A stretch of DNA of 64,000 bases from Sycobia sp. Sy_11 (GCA_018907035.1 JACCIC010000028.1:2233501-2297500), one strand, 5' to 3'. Positions 1 to 12,430 are shown, counted from the first letter of the stretch. The notes: generated from the sequence alone by a model not told the origin. Program-made: numbers and translations.

Positions 1-1000
1 TCGGGAAATTCTTAGTATTGCTTGTTTAATTTCTTAATATATATATTCAAACCATTTAAGTACTGAAAATTTTAAAATTGTTAGTTTATTTGAATTGTTG
101 GAGACTATATATATATATATATATGCATCGAGAGCGAACGGTATTTTCACGTATTTCAGTTACATATATACTTTAATAATCCCACATGACTGAGCGCACA
201 GTTGGTCGGCTGCACATCAAACGGTGCGCAGCGGAGGCGGCGGCTGCTCGACGGTGGTGTCAGCTGCTGTCGCTCGCCGTACAAGCCCGCGAATATATAG
301 GTTGGCGAATAATTTTACCGACGGCCCGAACTCCTCATTTTTCCCTCGCGCCCCCCGCCCCGCCCCCGGCAGAGACGAGCGGCACAGTTCACTTTTCCAA
401 TTAGTTTTATTAGCCGTTCGAATTATATACAGTTTCATTGTGCCCCGTTGGGCGCCGAACAATACCAGCCGAATTATATTCTATGGAACGACGCACGATT
501 CGAATTTAGATACGCGATTGTACGGCGACCGGGTATATTGTGTAGGTATTATATTGATGGGAACGTTGGGAAATATTGCCGCCCCTCCCCCGTATGTTAA
601 ACCAACGATACAATAACCTATTTATACAGGATATCGTTTTAAGTGCGGCCCCTGCTCTGATACGATTATTATGAATAGCCAGGGTCATTAAACCGGAGTT
701 CGGGCCAAGAGTCCGATCGACACAGTAGCCTCTTGTATACAAATTTGTGTAAGAAAAAAAGTGAAGGACGCGTTATTTCAGAATTTTCTCTTCATAGATG
801 TATATATATACAGGTTGAATTTACTTTGTCAGACAAAATTTATAATTAGTCCTAAAGCACAGAATCTCTTAATGTACTTAAATTTGTATATTTTAATGAA
901 TTCCATTTAATTAATACGATCAAATACGATTGTTCTGACGATGCTACTATAAACGAACTATAACGCCGCACAGACCGAGCCCGGAATTAGTAACAAGGGT
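1..1000. other. AT-rich lead-in with GC-rich patch, no gene seen
   Basis: Mostly AT-rich sequence. A GC-rich, CpG-bearing patch lies at about 190-600. The overlapping short open frames in it have no recognisable domain and look like chance frames in stop-poor DNA. Confidence 0.7.
106..124. repeat. (TA)n microsatellite, 19 bp
   Basis: Uninterrupted alternating T and A, followed by a gcatcg flank. Confidence 0.95.
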
Positions 1001-1101
1001 TGGCGTACGATTTCCGATCGAAAATAAAAAATCTAATTGCCTCTGCCAATTTCCAAAAACCAGCCCGTCGCGCAGCGCACTAGTAGAGAAGAAAATAATT
1101 C

Positions 1102-1115
1102 CTTTTTTTTTTTTT
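1102..1115. repeat. Poly-T run, about 14 bp
   Basis: Long T homopolymer. It matters as a contrast: A/T runs exceed the 11-base limit seen for G/C runs in this window. Confidence 0.9.
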
Positions 1116-1316
1116 TACTTTTTTCTCTATAGTCGCTCGAGAGCTGCTATATCCCGTCAGAGAGACAGAGAGGTGGGGAAGAGCGAGAAGGATAGCGCAA
1201 GAGAGAAAGGGAAGAGTTCAATAGTCGCGCGCGACCGCCACCCGCAGGTTTTGAAATCCTCGCGGATCGATGAATTGCAGTTGTCTCTTCCCTTCTCTTA
1301 CTCTCCTCTATGTTTG

Positions 1317-1319
<3 letters not shown>

Positions 1320-1350
<31 letters not shown>
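1320..1350. repeat. (CT)n microsatellite
   Basis: Pure CT core inside a pyrimidine-rich stretch. It is the first of two CT cores that lie upstream of the opposite-strand-equivalent GA tract at 1,847-1,905. Confidence 0.97.
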
Positions 1351-1353
<3 letters not shown>

Positions 1354-1624
1354 CTATCCCTCTTTCACTCTCCTTCGTTCTCTGTCTTTGCCCTCTATTC
1401 TCGTTTTTTTTTTTTGCGAAAAGCGTCGCCCTCGTCTCGTGCCCGAGCGAACGTTGTCTTCGGACGACGCGTTCCGCACCGGGCGAGGCTGGCGCTATGC
1501 CAGTTTAGCTGCTTCTGCTTTGCCTGTCCCTCGTTCTCTTTCCCTTTCTCCCTTCGGCCCTCGTTCGCTCTCCCTTTTCCTCTATCAATCTCTCTATCTC
1601 TGTCTCCTTTTCTCTCTCCCCCCC

Positions 1625-1659
<35 letters not shown>
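1625..1659. repeat. (CT)n microsatellite with one interruption
   Basis: CT repeat interrupted once by CTGT. It is complementary to the GA tract about 190 bp downstream. Confidence 0.97.
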
Positions 1660-1840
1660 GGTCTGCCTCGAACCGTGGCGAAGCTCACCAGAATTTACCT
1701 ACTTGTGCTAATACGTAATGGCGTTGGTTCGCGCGCGCAAGAAACGCATTACCGCGTTCGCCTTCTTACGGCATGACTTGGGGATAATGTACAGTTGCTA
1801 CTGCACCGCTACGCGAAAGGAGAGAGTGCCAGAGAGTGGA

Positions 1841-1846
<6 letters not shown>

Positions 1847-1905
<59 letters not shown>
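1847..1905. repeat. (GA)n microsatellite, about 59 bp
   Basis: Almost perfect AG repeat, one of the longest GA tracts in the window. Confidence 0.97.
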
Positions 1906-1908
<3 letters not shown>

Positions 1909-2186
1909 GTAGCGTGAGGGAGATAGAGAACGGCTGAAATCGTCGCCTTACGCCGGTGGTCCCCGTATTTTACGGTTCACCTAAGGTCCTTTCCCTCTTA
2001 CACTGCCGATGCGCGGAATACCAATTTTACCTATTCTCTATCCCCTCCATTCTCTCGTCCGCCGCGTGCTTAGTCGTAATAGTTTTGCTTAGTACGCAAC
2101 TGCAGCCCCGGGTTTCGCTTGCGGATGGTCGCTTCGCTCCGTTGGGTGATGTGTAACGCAATAAAAGCAGTGCTCCAACGAGACTT

Positions 2187-2197
2187 GGGGGGGGGGG
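2187..2197. repeat. G homopolymer, exactly 11
   Basis: Eleven consecutive G, six bases before a TA microsatellite. It is one of at least ten G/C runs of exactly this length in the window. Confidence 0.95.
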
Positions 2198-2200
2198 TTA

Positions 2201-2203
<3 letters not shown>

Positions 2204-2244
<41 letters not shown>
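2204..2244. repeat. (TA)n microsatellite, 41 bp
   Basis: Uninterrupted AT repeat followed by an acacwc-type flank. Confidence 0.97.
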
Positions 2245-2247
<3 letters not shown>

Positions 2248-2519
2248 TCAGACACATACACAGCAGAAAGAGAGAGGGATAGAGATACAGGGGCACTGTG
2301 TCGGCTAAAAACGGACGGAACGATCGGACCATTAGCGGGGGTGGATTCGGCGAGGTTCTTCCTCCTACGGGGTAGTGAGAAATCGTCGGGGACAGGTGTG
2401 ACATTGCTAAACAGCCGGCAAACGGTATTCTCGGCTCTGCAGCGCTCGTCCATTACAGATGTTAGCTGCGCAAATAATACCGAACCGCAACCGTAATCAT
2501 CGTTCGTAGATTAACCTGA

Positions 2520-2850
2520 TTTTTCAAATCAGCCTGGACGTCGCGCGTTCTATTGCCAGTACGATTCTTGCCATTAGACGGCGCATTATTAATAATTTAT
2601 CACTTGTCCGAGAAGCGTCTGAAAGCTTTTCTTTAAAAATACGCCACGCTAAAATAAGGGGAAGTCGCGGAAAAGGAAGATCAATGCACGAGGAATCAAT
2701 GCAAATATTCTGCCAGTTGGCCGCAATTTGAATAAGCCCACACTTACATAAATCTCCAATTACAATGTCCGAGTTAGCTACCAAAAAAATAGAGAGACAC
2801 ATAAATTTGACTATTTGTTCCCAAATAAAATTCAATGTTTATGCACAGTG
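2520..2850. other. Non-repetitive stretch with octamer, possible conserved element
   Basis: This stretch lacks simple repeats and mixes balanced composition with homeodomain-like AT words. It contains ATGCAAAT at 2,699-2,706, a perfect POU octamer, and the 12-bp palindrome ATTATTAATAAT. An enhancer role is inference. Confidence 0.25.
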
Positions 2851-3336
2851 CCGCGCGTCGATATAACGTCGAAGGCACGAATGAAAGAAAGAATTCCACG
2901 CGTTATGGAACAAGTTATTTCCAATCTTTTATAGGATCTGCAAAGCCGGCACGCGAACGAATCCTCCGAGTTTATATTTGAGAAAGTTGAGTAACTCTCG
3001 AGCTCCCCCGTCCATAAGCCAAGATGAATTTTCGCGCGCCGGAATTCAATATCTATCCCGAGAAATTCCCGAAGCGCTTTTTCCCACTATAGACACAATT
3101 TTTGTATAGAGAGGAAGTCGCTACAGGACCCGCTCGCGGGGACAGGCGCGCGGGGAGCCGAATGTGCAGAGAAGGACAGCGACCGCGGGAAGAAACGGCC
3201 GACAGAGAGAGGGACGGAGAGCGAGACACGACTGCAGGCTCGATGGGAAAATCAAGACCGAGAACTCGAGGCTTTGTTTTTCCTCGCGCGCTTACGCATA
3301 TCCAGTTGCACGTGTGCGCGGGCGCCCGTGTAAGCT

Positions 3337-3347
3337 CCCCCCCCCCC
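3337..3347. repeat. C homopolymer, exactly 11
   Basis: Eleven consecutive C inside the CpG-dense block. Confidence 0.95.
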
Positions 3348-3594
3348 TCCGCGTCGAGTTCGAGAGCGGCTTCGAACGAGTGGCGGCAAGTAGTTCGTGT
3401 TTTCGGAGCGCGGGCGCGCACGCGAATTCGACGTGACTAGCCTGGGAGTCGCGCGGCTGCGGCTTTTCGCCGGCGAGCGGCGCCTGGAGGGCGGAGCGCA
3501 GCGCTCGCCTACGGGCTCGTTGGAGGAGCGAGCGCGTGCGCCACGTATAGACGAGCTCGGGGGCGCGTGGGCGCGAGAGCCTTTCGCGCGTCTC

Positions 3595-3618
3595 CGTACG
3601 TACGCGCGCGTGTGCGCG
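3595..3618. repeat. Alternating pyrimidine-purine tract, Z-DNA candidate
   Basis: Twenty-four bases of strict alternation built from CG, TA and TG steps. The base alternation is visible; left-handed DNA formation is inference. Confidence 0.6.
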
Positions 3619-3726
3619 AGGCAGAAGTGCCGCACGAGCAAGTTGGCGCGCGGCACTGCCTATAAGTAGAGCCGCGCTTTGATATTCCGCGGGGCGCCTC
3701 GCGTGCATTGTGCCTTTGCCGTACAA

Positions 3727-3737
3727 CCCCCCCCCCC
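3727..3737. repeat. C homopolymer, exactly 11
   Basis: Eleven consecutive C, 380 bp after another run of identical length. Confidence 0.95.
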
Positions 3738-3862
3738 TCGCTACTCGCCTCCGACTGCCTCCCCCGCAGCCACTTCGACGAGATCCTCGGCGCTTCGATG
3801 CTCGCTTCTTTTTTCCTCTCCCTTGTTCTCACCCCCTTCCCCGCTTTCGTTGTCTGGCACGC

Positions 3863-3907
3863 TCTGTCTCTCCCTCCCTCTCTCTCTCTCTCTCTCTCTA
3901 TCCCTCT
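3863..3907. repeat. CT-rich microsatellite
   Basis: CT repeat with CCCT interruptions. The pure core is at about 3,879-3,899. Confidence 0.93.
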
Positions 3908-4174
3908 CTTGAGAGCGGAGCGCGAGACGACAACGCGGGATTGCCGAGGGAGATGAGTCTTTAGGGTACGCTAAAGGACGCGTGGGTGGAGAGGGGTTTG
4001 GGGGTTGCGCGTCTCCAGGCGAGACTCCCGCGCGAGGCTCGACCCAATTTTTGCGTCCTACATAAAGTTTATCGTTCCGGAAGAGAGGCGCGAAATTACC
4101 GGTGGATTGAAATCCAGAAGCGCGCGGGTAGTTGGATCGCAGGTCGCTCTAAAAGAACGCGGGCGATTACATAA

Positions 4175-5930
4175 CAATTTAGTTTAATCGAATTATATTT
4201 ATGTGCAGTTGGAGGTAAATTGTACCATTGCAATTTATATTTGATTATTCTTTTTTATTCGTCCTCAGTAATGCCGCTCGATACACGTTACGTTAATTAT
4301 TCTTATTAATTAAAAATCTATTTCGAAATCCTGCATTGTCTATAGTAAATTTCTAACTAATGCAGGCGATAATCAAGCCCAATGAATATATTGCAAATAT
4401 TACAAATAAAGCGGTATGTAGATGTTAAATACTACTTATCAAATTATTGAGACCGGTTTGTATATGTTTTCACCCATAATCTCACCAAATTAAAATAAGC
4501 ATGATGTTTTTACAGATTATTTAATTATATAGATTTTCTTATAATTAAATAATATAGATTATATAGAGTTTTCTCAATCAAAATCTGGCATTTATTTGAT
4601 AAATGTAAAATCCCAAATGGTGGAGACAAAACCTCCAATTAATATACTATAAATAGAAATATATATTTAATAGCTATCTCTATTAAATTATATATTTTTA
4701 TAAAAATTAGAACTATCTAGTTTTGACAACTCTGTTTTATAAATGATATAACGTATCAAGAATTGTGCAACAGACTATTTCTAGAAATTTTACTTCTCGA
4801 ACATTTACTTAGAACTAATAAATATAACAAGTCTGTCTTGGTTACTTTATATTTCTTGAACTAATTGATTTTTTTAAAATATTTATTTTTTATTCGTATG
4901 TTTTGTTAATAATCAAAATTACAAGAAAGTAATACATAAGATATATTTTTTGAATTAAGAGATCAATTCTCATATTTATATTCTAATAATTACGATGTAT
5001 TATTATGAACTGATGTATACTGTATGGTAAGTAAAATGTAACATTTTTTACGCTGTAAATTAAAGGATTAAGGTGAAAAAAAAGTAGTCAATAAACATTG
5101 GTTAAAAAACTTCCACTTCAGATTCCTAACTTATTCATTTTTCAGGTTTTGCCCTTAGGTTATTAAATTTTTCTTTTTATTTCCACCACTTTCCTCGAAA
5201 TAGAGACAATTATTATTATTTTAAAATCTGGGACGAAAATACGCGGCGCAGTACTTACATTCGTATGTTCTTCTCTTTTTTTTTTTTGTCAACTAAGCCA
5301 GAGGCATTAAAGGCGTTGATCGCATCATTTATGTAATATGAACTTCATCAACATTTGCGCTTTCCCAGCACAAATTTGTAAGCTCCCTTTTACATTATTT
5401 AAGCATATTTTGCATTTATTCAGGCAAAGGACGAAGTTGCGTGTCTATTGCAACGCGGTAACGTGGCACGTATGCTAATTTTGCGGTAACATCAAGGTTT
5501 GTCGCGGGAGTCGCGCGAAAGTTATTTAAATCTTTTAGTCGGCTGGGAATTAAACTGAAAGCTCGCTGCAGCAAGCAAGCGGCTCGCTTGGATTTTACAT
5601 TAAATTTCTTTTAATTCCTTTATTTTATGTTTTTTTTTCGTAAAAAATTGTTCGCTTTTCAAAAACAACTCCTTTACTCCGAGCAAAATCAAGCTGAGAA
5701 ACTTTCATTTTTACGCTTCTCAACGAGTTACTTAAAGTTTTTCATTTCGCCGGGCATGGACTTTGCCTCCACACTAAGTAACGAGGGGCGGAGAAAAAAA
5801 AATTAATACTTCCCGAAGGAAATTAAACTCTTCGCCGGGCTAAATTTCCAGAGATTAATTTACAATGTAAAGTAATAGAAAATTGTCTCGATTGCGATTT
5901 TGCCATTTTTGCCCAGGGATCCGCGAGTCA
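4175..5930. other. AT-rich desert, nothing recognised
   Basis: About 1.75 kb of AT-rich sequence with frequent stops in all frames, no microsatellite longer than about 12 bp and no recognised motif. It becomes less AT-rich after about 5,400. Confidence 0.7.
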
Positions 5931-7080
5931 ACAGTTAGATTGCGGGGCGGCCGCAGTTCTCCTACAAGAGAGGACGGGGGAGAAGAGCCCGATATATAAT
6001 CATAAAATAATATCGTTTAAGTCCGAACAAAAGCCGATAAGGGCACGGTCCGAGCGCTCAAAGCTAACAAGACAGCGTCAGCGCTGCCGATAAGAATCCA
6101 CCCTCCCTCCCCGCTGCCGACGAAATTAAATCCAAGCGCCGATGTCGAAACGTCGCGCGTGACGCTGATCGCTCCGCCCCGCCTCCCTCCATCTCCGATG
6201 CCCGGCCGTGTCTTCGGAGTTGATTTTCGTCCCGGCAGAAATGCCGCGGGGTCGAAACGGGGAATCCTCCCCACCCTGATCCGGGTCGGCAACGCGTTCG
6301 AACGTAGGAGATGGCCCTCCTGCCCCAGTGACCTTTCTGAGCCAGTGGCAATCATGGCAAATGGCAATCCATCCCCTCGCCCCTTTCATTCGGCCGGCGG
6401 AGTTTATGTGCACCGACGTGGATTGAGCTTCGCGGTAGGGAAAGAAGCACTTCCATTAATGTTTCGGTAATGCGAATAGTAATAAGCTCGCCTGCTGATA
6501 CCTTTGTGCGTGTGCGCGCCCGTGTCGTTAGTCCCTCCATGTACGAGTCGGTGCATTTGCGTAGAGAATCAACAGCGCGCGTTTAAAGGGGGGAGGGGGG
6601 GCGGGCACCGATCGATCGAGATTACGACTGCTCGTGTCGCGAGCATCGCGTCAAAAATTCCCGGCGAGAATGCCTTGCGCGCGTTCAATACCGGCATTGC
6701 GATAAAAGAAAAGAGAAAAGAAGAAAAAAAAGAAGGATCAACGGAATATTACGCTCCAGCTACTGTTCATTGGCGCGCGTGTCCATGCGCACGTAACAGC
6801 CGGTCGCGACGCCACGTCAACTTAATCGCCCGGCTGTAATTTCTCACCCTACGCCCCGGTCCGCCTTCATTCTCCGTATCGTGCTGCGGGGTTAGTTCAT
6901 GTTCCGACGGATTTTCAACCCTTAAACACGCTAATGCCCGTGGAGGAACGCGGAAAATCCTCGCGATCGCACGCGCCCGATCAGATGGGACACGCGAATT
7001 GTTTAGCGTGGGGCTTGATGTGGCATTTTTCATTGAATCTGTCCGGGTTGCATCAAGGATCAAGATAGCTCGTCTTGTTA
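5930..7080. other. GC-rich block, no gene supported
   Basis: CpG-bearing block with several overlapping open frames of 62-116 codons. None shows a known domain, and their overlap on both strands points to stop-poor composition rather than coding. Confidence 0.65.
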
Positions 7081-7160
7081 TTATTGTTATGCGGGAGTAA
7101 AAGGGAAACAGAAAGTTAGAAAAAATATATATATATAGATATATATATATATATATATAT

Positions 7161-7216
<56 letters not shown>

Positions 7217-8040
7217 GAATGCAAATGTTTATTTACCGTGTGTTACATCTGAAAAAAAAACTTTCATCGTAACGTTGATCTATGTGTAAATACTCGGTAT
7301 ACATAGACATTGAAAAATACGTTGTATAAATATATCTGCAGAAGTTTTATTCATATTGTATGGATGATTTAGTGCTATTGTTCTTCCGTAACTGCAAACC
7401 AATTTAATAATAAAAATTAACTTGCGAATATGTTTCGTATTTAAAAGGAATTTCGAAAAAAAATAAAAAAACTTCGGCATGAAGTCTAATATTTTTGATC
7501 TGGTAAAAAACGTTTACTGCTTTGTACTACGCTAAATCCCTGCAGTATGTTTCATTGAAATTATTAAATGACGGCTTTTAACAAAAGAATACTATTGTTA
7601 TATTAAATTATTAAATTTTACATTTTTGATCTGCACTATCCATACTTTCTTTGCCAATAAGAATGATAATTGTGATTGTTTATAATTGTTTATGAAATAC
7701 GAGCGAACTACAGCTTATTCGACTTTAAAAATTCATTGAAGTCATTTGTCATCCGCAATAACAGTTCTCATTTGCCTCGAAGCTCAATTAACCTGTAATT
7801 TCGAGCCAATAGCCGATGTCTAATTGAAGAAGGCTTTCAACATCCACGGCGCGGCCCTTGGATTTTCAATTTTCACCGATTTCCTACGGTGCTCTCCGCG
7901 CACCGAAAGGCACTTGCGCCTCGGCGTAGCACAGAAATTTCGAGCTCTTTGACAAAAAGTGTTGAAAGGTCCTCGGTAATGTACGAATAATAAATTCGAG
8001 TATATCCGCCAATACAAATACACATGCGACACTTCAGACG
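7080..8040. other. AT-rich stretch after a compound microsatellite
   Basis: Apart from the compound repeat at 7,125-7,213 this is AT-rich sequence with no gene or motif that I can support. Confidence 0.65.
7125..7213. repeat. Compound (TA)n-(GATA)-(GA)n microsatellite, 89 bp
   Basis: A TA array with one GATA interruption passes through GATAGATA into a pure GA array at about 7,169-7,213. The transition suggests one repeat grew from the edge of the other. Confidence 0.97.
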
Positions 8041-8139
8041 TTTATGCGTAAACGGAAAAATTGAAGGAGCCCGGGAGGGGGGAGTATTTGGCGACTGAAT
8101 AGAAACGCAAACAGTAAACGCGAAGCGTGATAGTCGTGA

Positions 8140-8190
8140 TAGAGAGAGACACAGATAGAGAGAGAGAGAGAGAGGGAGGGAGAGAGTGTG
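8140..8190. repeat. GA-rich microsatellite
   Basis: GA repeat with GATA and GGAG interruptions, at the start of the purine-rich tract. Confidence 0.92.
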
Positions 8191-8378
8191 AGTCAGGCAG
8201 ATTGGGAAAAAGGAAGTGCGCGTAAAAAAGAATGGGCCAGAACGGAAGAAAGGAAGGGGAAAGGAAAAAAGCAAGGGAGAGAGAAAAAGCAAGAGTTGGG
8301 CGAGGAAAAGGCGGAGAGAGCAAGAAGGAAATAGAGAGTGAGACTCAGAGAGGGAGAGACAGAGAGAGACAAAGAGAC

Positions 8379-8382
<4 letters not shown>

Positions 8383-8418
<36 letters not shown>
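8383..8418. repeat. (GA)n microsatellite
   Basis: Pure AG core of 36 bp ending the purine-rich tract. It is complementary to the CT core at 8,764-8,788. Confidence 0.97.
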
Positions 8419-8419
<1 letters not shown>

Positions 8420-8578
8420 CGTGGAGGGAACGGGAAAGCCTCATCTCTCATTCCTTTTGTGGAGGAGATCACTGCGCAGCTATCATCCCGATAAGTATAA
8501 CGACGCCTCTCCTCCCGCGATAAAGCCCGCGGGCGCGCTCGATCGAAAACGCGCCCCGGTCTATACGCGCGCGTATTT

Positions 8579-8603
8579 TGTGTACGCGCGTGTATGTGCG
8601 CAT
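8579..8603. repeat. Alternating pyrimidine-purine tract, Z-DNA candidate
   Basis: Twenty-five bases of strict TG/TA/CG alternation, just after the 14-bp palindrome ATACGCGCGCGTAT at 8,563-8,576. Confidence 0.6.
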
Positions 8604-8763
8604 CTGCGGACCTGTATCCTTAAAGCGTGAGCGCACGCGCGCGACCTCCGCTCCTCCGCGTTTCTGCGTGTATGCATGTGCGTGCGAGGAAGGTTTTAAG
8701 TGCGAGCATGCGCTTCGCGGCATAATGTGAAACTTACGTTCACTGTCTTCGCTCCGGTTCTCT

Positions 8764-8788
8764 GTCTCTCTCTCTCTCTCTCTCTCTC
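8764..8788. repeat. (CT)n microsatellite
   Basis: Pure CT core inside a pyrimidine-rich stretch. Confidence 0.95.
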
Positions 8789-9009
8789 CCTCTCTGTCTT
8801 TCTCTTCCCGCTCGCGCGCAACGTCTCTCGTTCCGTCCTCCCGCGTTTCTCTATATATACCTTTTCTCGATTATCCGCTTTCTTCTTCTTCTCTTTGAAT
8901 TATGGCGCATAAAGGTGTAATCTCTCTTTCTCTATCTCTCTCTCGCTCTCCCGATCCTTTTTACTTCTACCCCCAACCCCATTTGCCTTATTTCCTTCTC
9001 TTTGCACTT

Positions 9010-10480
9010 CTACTCGCCTCCTTGACTTTCTGGGCTGATCCTGAATTACAAGTGAATGAAAGTTCCCCACTTTTCGTACTAAAAATTGCTTACCTTCATA
9101 TAAATAGAAATACTTTACTCGTCTCCACGTTTTTACTTGGTTTCTCATTTCCATTAACCTCATAATTTGACATACGTTTCTGTATCAATAATCTTTCCAT
9201 TGGTTTAGTAATAAATATTTGCAAACTTAATTAAAAATAACATCTAGGATGTATAATCTTAATCTATATAATTTTTAATTCGTACATCTGTATCGGTAAG
9301 TTGGAGAATATCAATGATTGACATTTCAATATCGATTTTGCTCTAAATCAAGCTCTCCATTGGTCGGGGTTTTCAAGCTAATGATTTACCGAGATAAGGA
9401 AAATGTGTTCACGTACTGTTATGGCATCGTTACATCGATTCCCAAAATGCGTCGGAATTTACGCGCGGACGATTGGTCCAAGTTTAGAAGATTGAGCCAA
9501 CATTTCTTTTATTCGGAAACTGCTTATTAAATTTACGTTTGACTTAGAATTGGATATTTCTGTTAATCAGTCTTAGCAGAAATTTTCAATACATTAATGC
9601 CATTCATTCTGTAGAATTTTAAGGTGAAGAGTGCATGGATAATTTTGCTTTTATATATGAAACACTGATTTTCAATTGTCGATGGAAGTGCACGGAATCA
9701 ATTAATATATCGATGGACGCGCATTGTTCGGGAATTGTAACGATCCCGGTTATTTACACAATTCCAGCATTAGAAATGCCTGATTTTCAGCTCGACGTTT
9801 CTTCGCTACAATTACCTCTCGATTACCCAGGTTTAAGAAAATACGGTCACTTTCAACTCGGGATCGCAGCACAACCCGTGCACTTTGCCAATAGAGAGAT
9901 CCCGAGCTCGACCAAAGCGTGAATTCAATATTTTTTTCCGAGCCGTTATCTTATACAATCAATTCCATTCTACATTGCAATCTAATTTAGCAGTATATGT
10001 AACAAATGAATGGTTTGTAGACATAGGGTGCGATTCACCCTGTACGATACAGTCTTATGTTATACAGACTCAGTGACCGGCCATTATTATGGAATTACGC
10101 GACTAAAGCAGCAATGTCGCATTGTAACTTAAGAAGTTCATTGAAAATGGAGGCGAGGATTCTTTCTTGTTTTGGACTTTCGTTAACTACAAGAAATCGG
10201 AAGGTATAATGACAACTCGTTTATGAAAACATTGAATAGACCACATACAAGATTGGATTCTATTTACTTTCTATAGCTGAGCAAAAAACCTTTTCACTTG
10301 GAGCTTCAAATTAGCTTTTTTATCTATTTCTATCGGTATTCGTATGTGTTTGTGGACAAATTTCGTTATATCGCTAAACTATACAACGACATAGAATCTT
10401 TCACGGAAAGTCCCATACAACCCAATACAAACCGAGGAAAGACAGAAATAATTCATTTTGCTTACACGTCGAATTCCAGG
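9010..10480. other. AT-leaning, non-repetitive stretch
   Basis: No simple repeats. It contains two short ATG-started open frames (9,318-9,530 and 9,635-9,922) with ordinary-looking amino-acid composition but no recognised domain. Both lengths are within chance expectation for a 64 kb window. Confidence 0.55.
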
Positions 10481-11076
10481 ATGAGCGCACCGACGCGAAC
10501 GCGGGACGGCGCGTTTTCACTCACGAGCGATTTCGCGCCCTTCCCTCGCTATCCGCACCCTCGGCGCGCGACGCATCGGCCCTCCTCCGCCCCCCCCTTC
10601 CCCCGTCCACCGTCCCCACAAATCCCGCGCACGTATCTACCACTTCGACGGCATTCGCCCGCGGTCGCGTCGCCGAGCCCGGGCGCGGCTCGCGACGGCC
10701 TCACAAGTGCCCGTGCGCCCGGTTCGCTTATCCGATGTCGTTTATTCGGCGAGCTTGCCCTTCCCCCCCCTGCCCCTCGTCGCCCAGTCGCTGTAGTCGA
10801 ACGGATCGGTTCCTGTACACGGGACCCCTTTGGAGAAGACTTGACTTTAAACGAGCCGCGGCTCGGGCGTATAGAGAGGCGCGCGTGCGTGGGATAAAAA
10901 AGCGGAAAACGAACCGGCGTGATGGGGGGAGGGGATGGAAAGGGGCGCCGAGACGCTGATACCGCGATACAGGACTCTGGTCTCTCCCCTCGGGCTAGCA
11001 TTATCTTTCTTCGCTCTCGTATTCCGCCGAGTTTTTCTTTTTTTTTTCTTCTACCTCTACCCTGAAAGGTCGAGGC

Positions 11077-11081
<5 letters not shown>

Positions 11082-11112
<31 letters not shown>
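11082..11112. repeat. (CT)n microsatellite
   Basis: Pure CT core of about 31 bp. Confidence 0.96.
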
Positions 11113-11117
<5 letters not shown>

Positions 11118-11256
11118 TCTTCACCGCACCGAGCGCTTCGAGCTCCGTATTTTTATCGATTCCGGGTAAGGGAGCAGCAGCCTTCGTGTAATCTGCACGC
11201 GATTCTTAATACTTTTATGAGACGTTATTGTGTTCGTTCTACCTGATCGATATGCG

Positions 11257-11301
11257 CTCTCTCTCTCTCTCTCTCTCCCACACACACACACACACACACA
11301 A
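11257..11301. repeat. Compound (CT)n-(CA)n microsatellite
   Basis: CT array at 11,257-11,277 passes directly into a CA array at 11,279-11,301. Confidence 0.96.
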
Positions 11302-11439
11302 TCCCTCACCCTCTCGATGTCTTGCATAAGAATGGACGGGTGGTCGCGGAAAATCTACCATATCCACTACCTCCTACCCACATACACCCAGGGGTATCCA
11401 TTACATACTCTACTTACAGTACCCTGATAGCATAATTTT

Positions 11440-12430
11440 TATATGTGCTCGAACGGGCTACCAGTTACCTACGGCGGCCGGGATGAATATAAAAATTCAA
11501 GGGAATTTTTTCGCTCGCGGATACTCGGGTGCTTGCGAGGAAAATAAATTACAGAGAGGAATATTTTGTAACATGGATTTCCGATCAAGGGATTATGTGC
11601 CATATATGAGTGATTGTATATATAGATTTACGTATGGATTCTTCTGGCGAAAAATCTGATGGGAGGAGAATATAGAAAGGGGGAATGTAATATAAGAAGA
11701 AAAAAGCTATATATTTTATTACAATTTCAGTTGAAACTGTATATTTTGTAATTAAATACTGTCAGGACAAAATTCACTGTAATAATAATGGAAACCTAAT
11801 AAATAAATAAAAAATTAATAATCATAGTAATAACAAAATAAATGAATTATTTACTAAATTTTAAATTTATTGGAATTAAGAGTCTATATTATACATGCAT
11901 TAAATACATTAAATATATTCGATTCGTTTAAATCAATATTATCCCCAGCCTGATCGTTTCCGAATAGAACGTTCTCTTACACCTGTAATGTTTTAATGCC
12001 AAGTGAAATCTATGCTCGTATCTATACGACTATTTCTGCAGCTGCTTAACAGTAAAATATTCCGCAATTTCCATGACCGAGCATATTTGAAATCGCCCAA
12101 TATCCATTGCTATTATTTTCAAAATAAATAGCCTCTCCGACGCCCCCCGCCGTCCATAATTTCCTGGACAGCCGGGTAGTAACGGTTAGGCAAATCCTGT
12201 GCGCGTGGATTGGAATATGCACAATCGATGTTTATTAATAGGTATTTGCAGAGAGGTTCCTTTTTGCCTGTACCGTGTTCGCGGATACATATATAAACAT
12301 TGCGCAATCGATAATTCTATCGCGAGCTTCTTGGGAACGGCATCGACATGTTTTATTGACTTACAGTCGCGTCACCTACCGAATTCAGCGACTCCGCGAC
12401 ACTCTACGAACAATTAATTCCTCAGTTCCA
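11440..12430. other. AT-rich stretch, nothing recognised
   Basis: AT-rich with dense stops. A 12-base match to the miR-8 core at 11,755-11,766 lacks a precursor hairpin and is not called. Confidence 0.7.

Larger units (their letters stand above)
1000..4175. other. GC-rich block with pyrimidine and purine tracts, no gene supported
   Basis: This block holds a long pyrimidine-rich tract (about 1,277-1,665), a GA tract, a TA tract and a very CpG-dense core at about 3,100-3,760. The open frames here translate into Ser-Leu or Arg-Glu repeats and are not credible proteins. A TATAAG string at about 3,660 follows the CpG-dense core, but there is no initiator or downstream coding sequence to support a promoter. 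Confidence 0.65.
8040..9010. other. Purine-rich arm, GC-rich centre, pyrimidine-rich arm
   Basis: Plus-strand purine-rich sequence (about 8,138-8,420) is followed by a GC-rich centre with alternating CG/TG steps and then by pyrimidine-rich sequence (about 8,735-9,010). The arms are complementary at repeat level. Arg-Glu and Ser-Leu repeat peptides predicted here are artefacts. Confidence 0.7.
10480..11440. other. GC-rich block, no gene supported
   Basis: CpG-dense sequence from 10,480 to about 10,960, then pyrimidine-rich sequence with CT and CA microsatellites. Open frames overlap on both strands without domains. Confidence 0.65.

Noticed and set aside
1173..1776. Ser-Leu-rich frames over the CT tract, and Arg-Glu frames elsewhere (for example 8,232-8,630)
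   Set aside because: They are direct translations of CT or GA microsatellites.
3658..3668. TATAAGTAG after the CpG-dense region, as a core promoter
   Set aside because: No initiator, downstream element or open reading frame supports it.
11755..11766. 12-base match to the miR-8 core (AATACTGTCAGG)
   Set aside because: The base before it and the bases after it differ from miR-8, and no complementary arm lies upstream to make a precursor hairpin.
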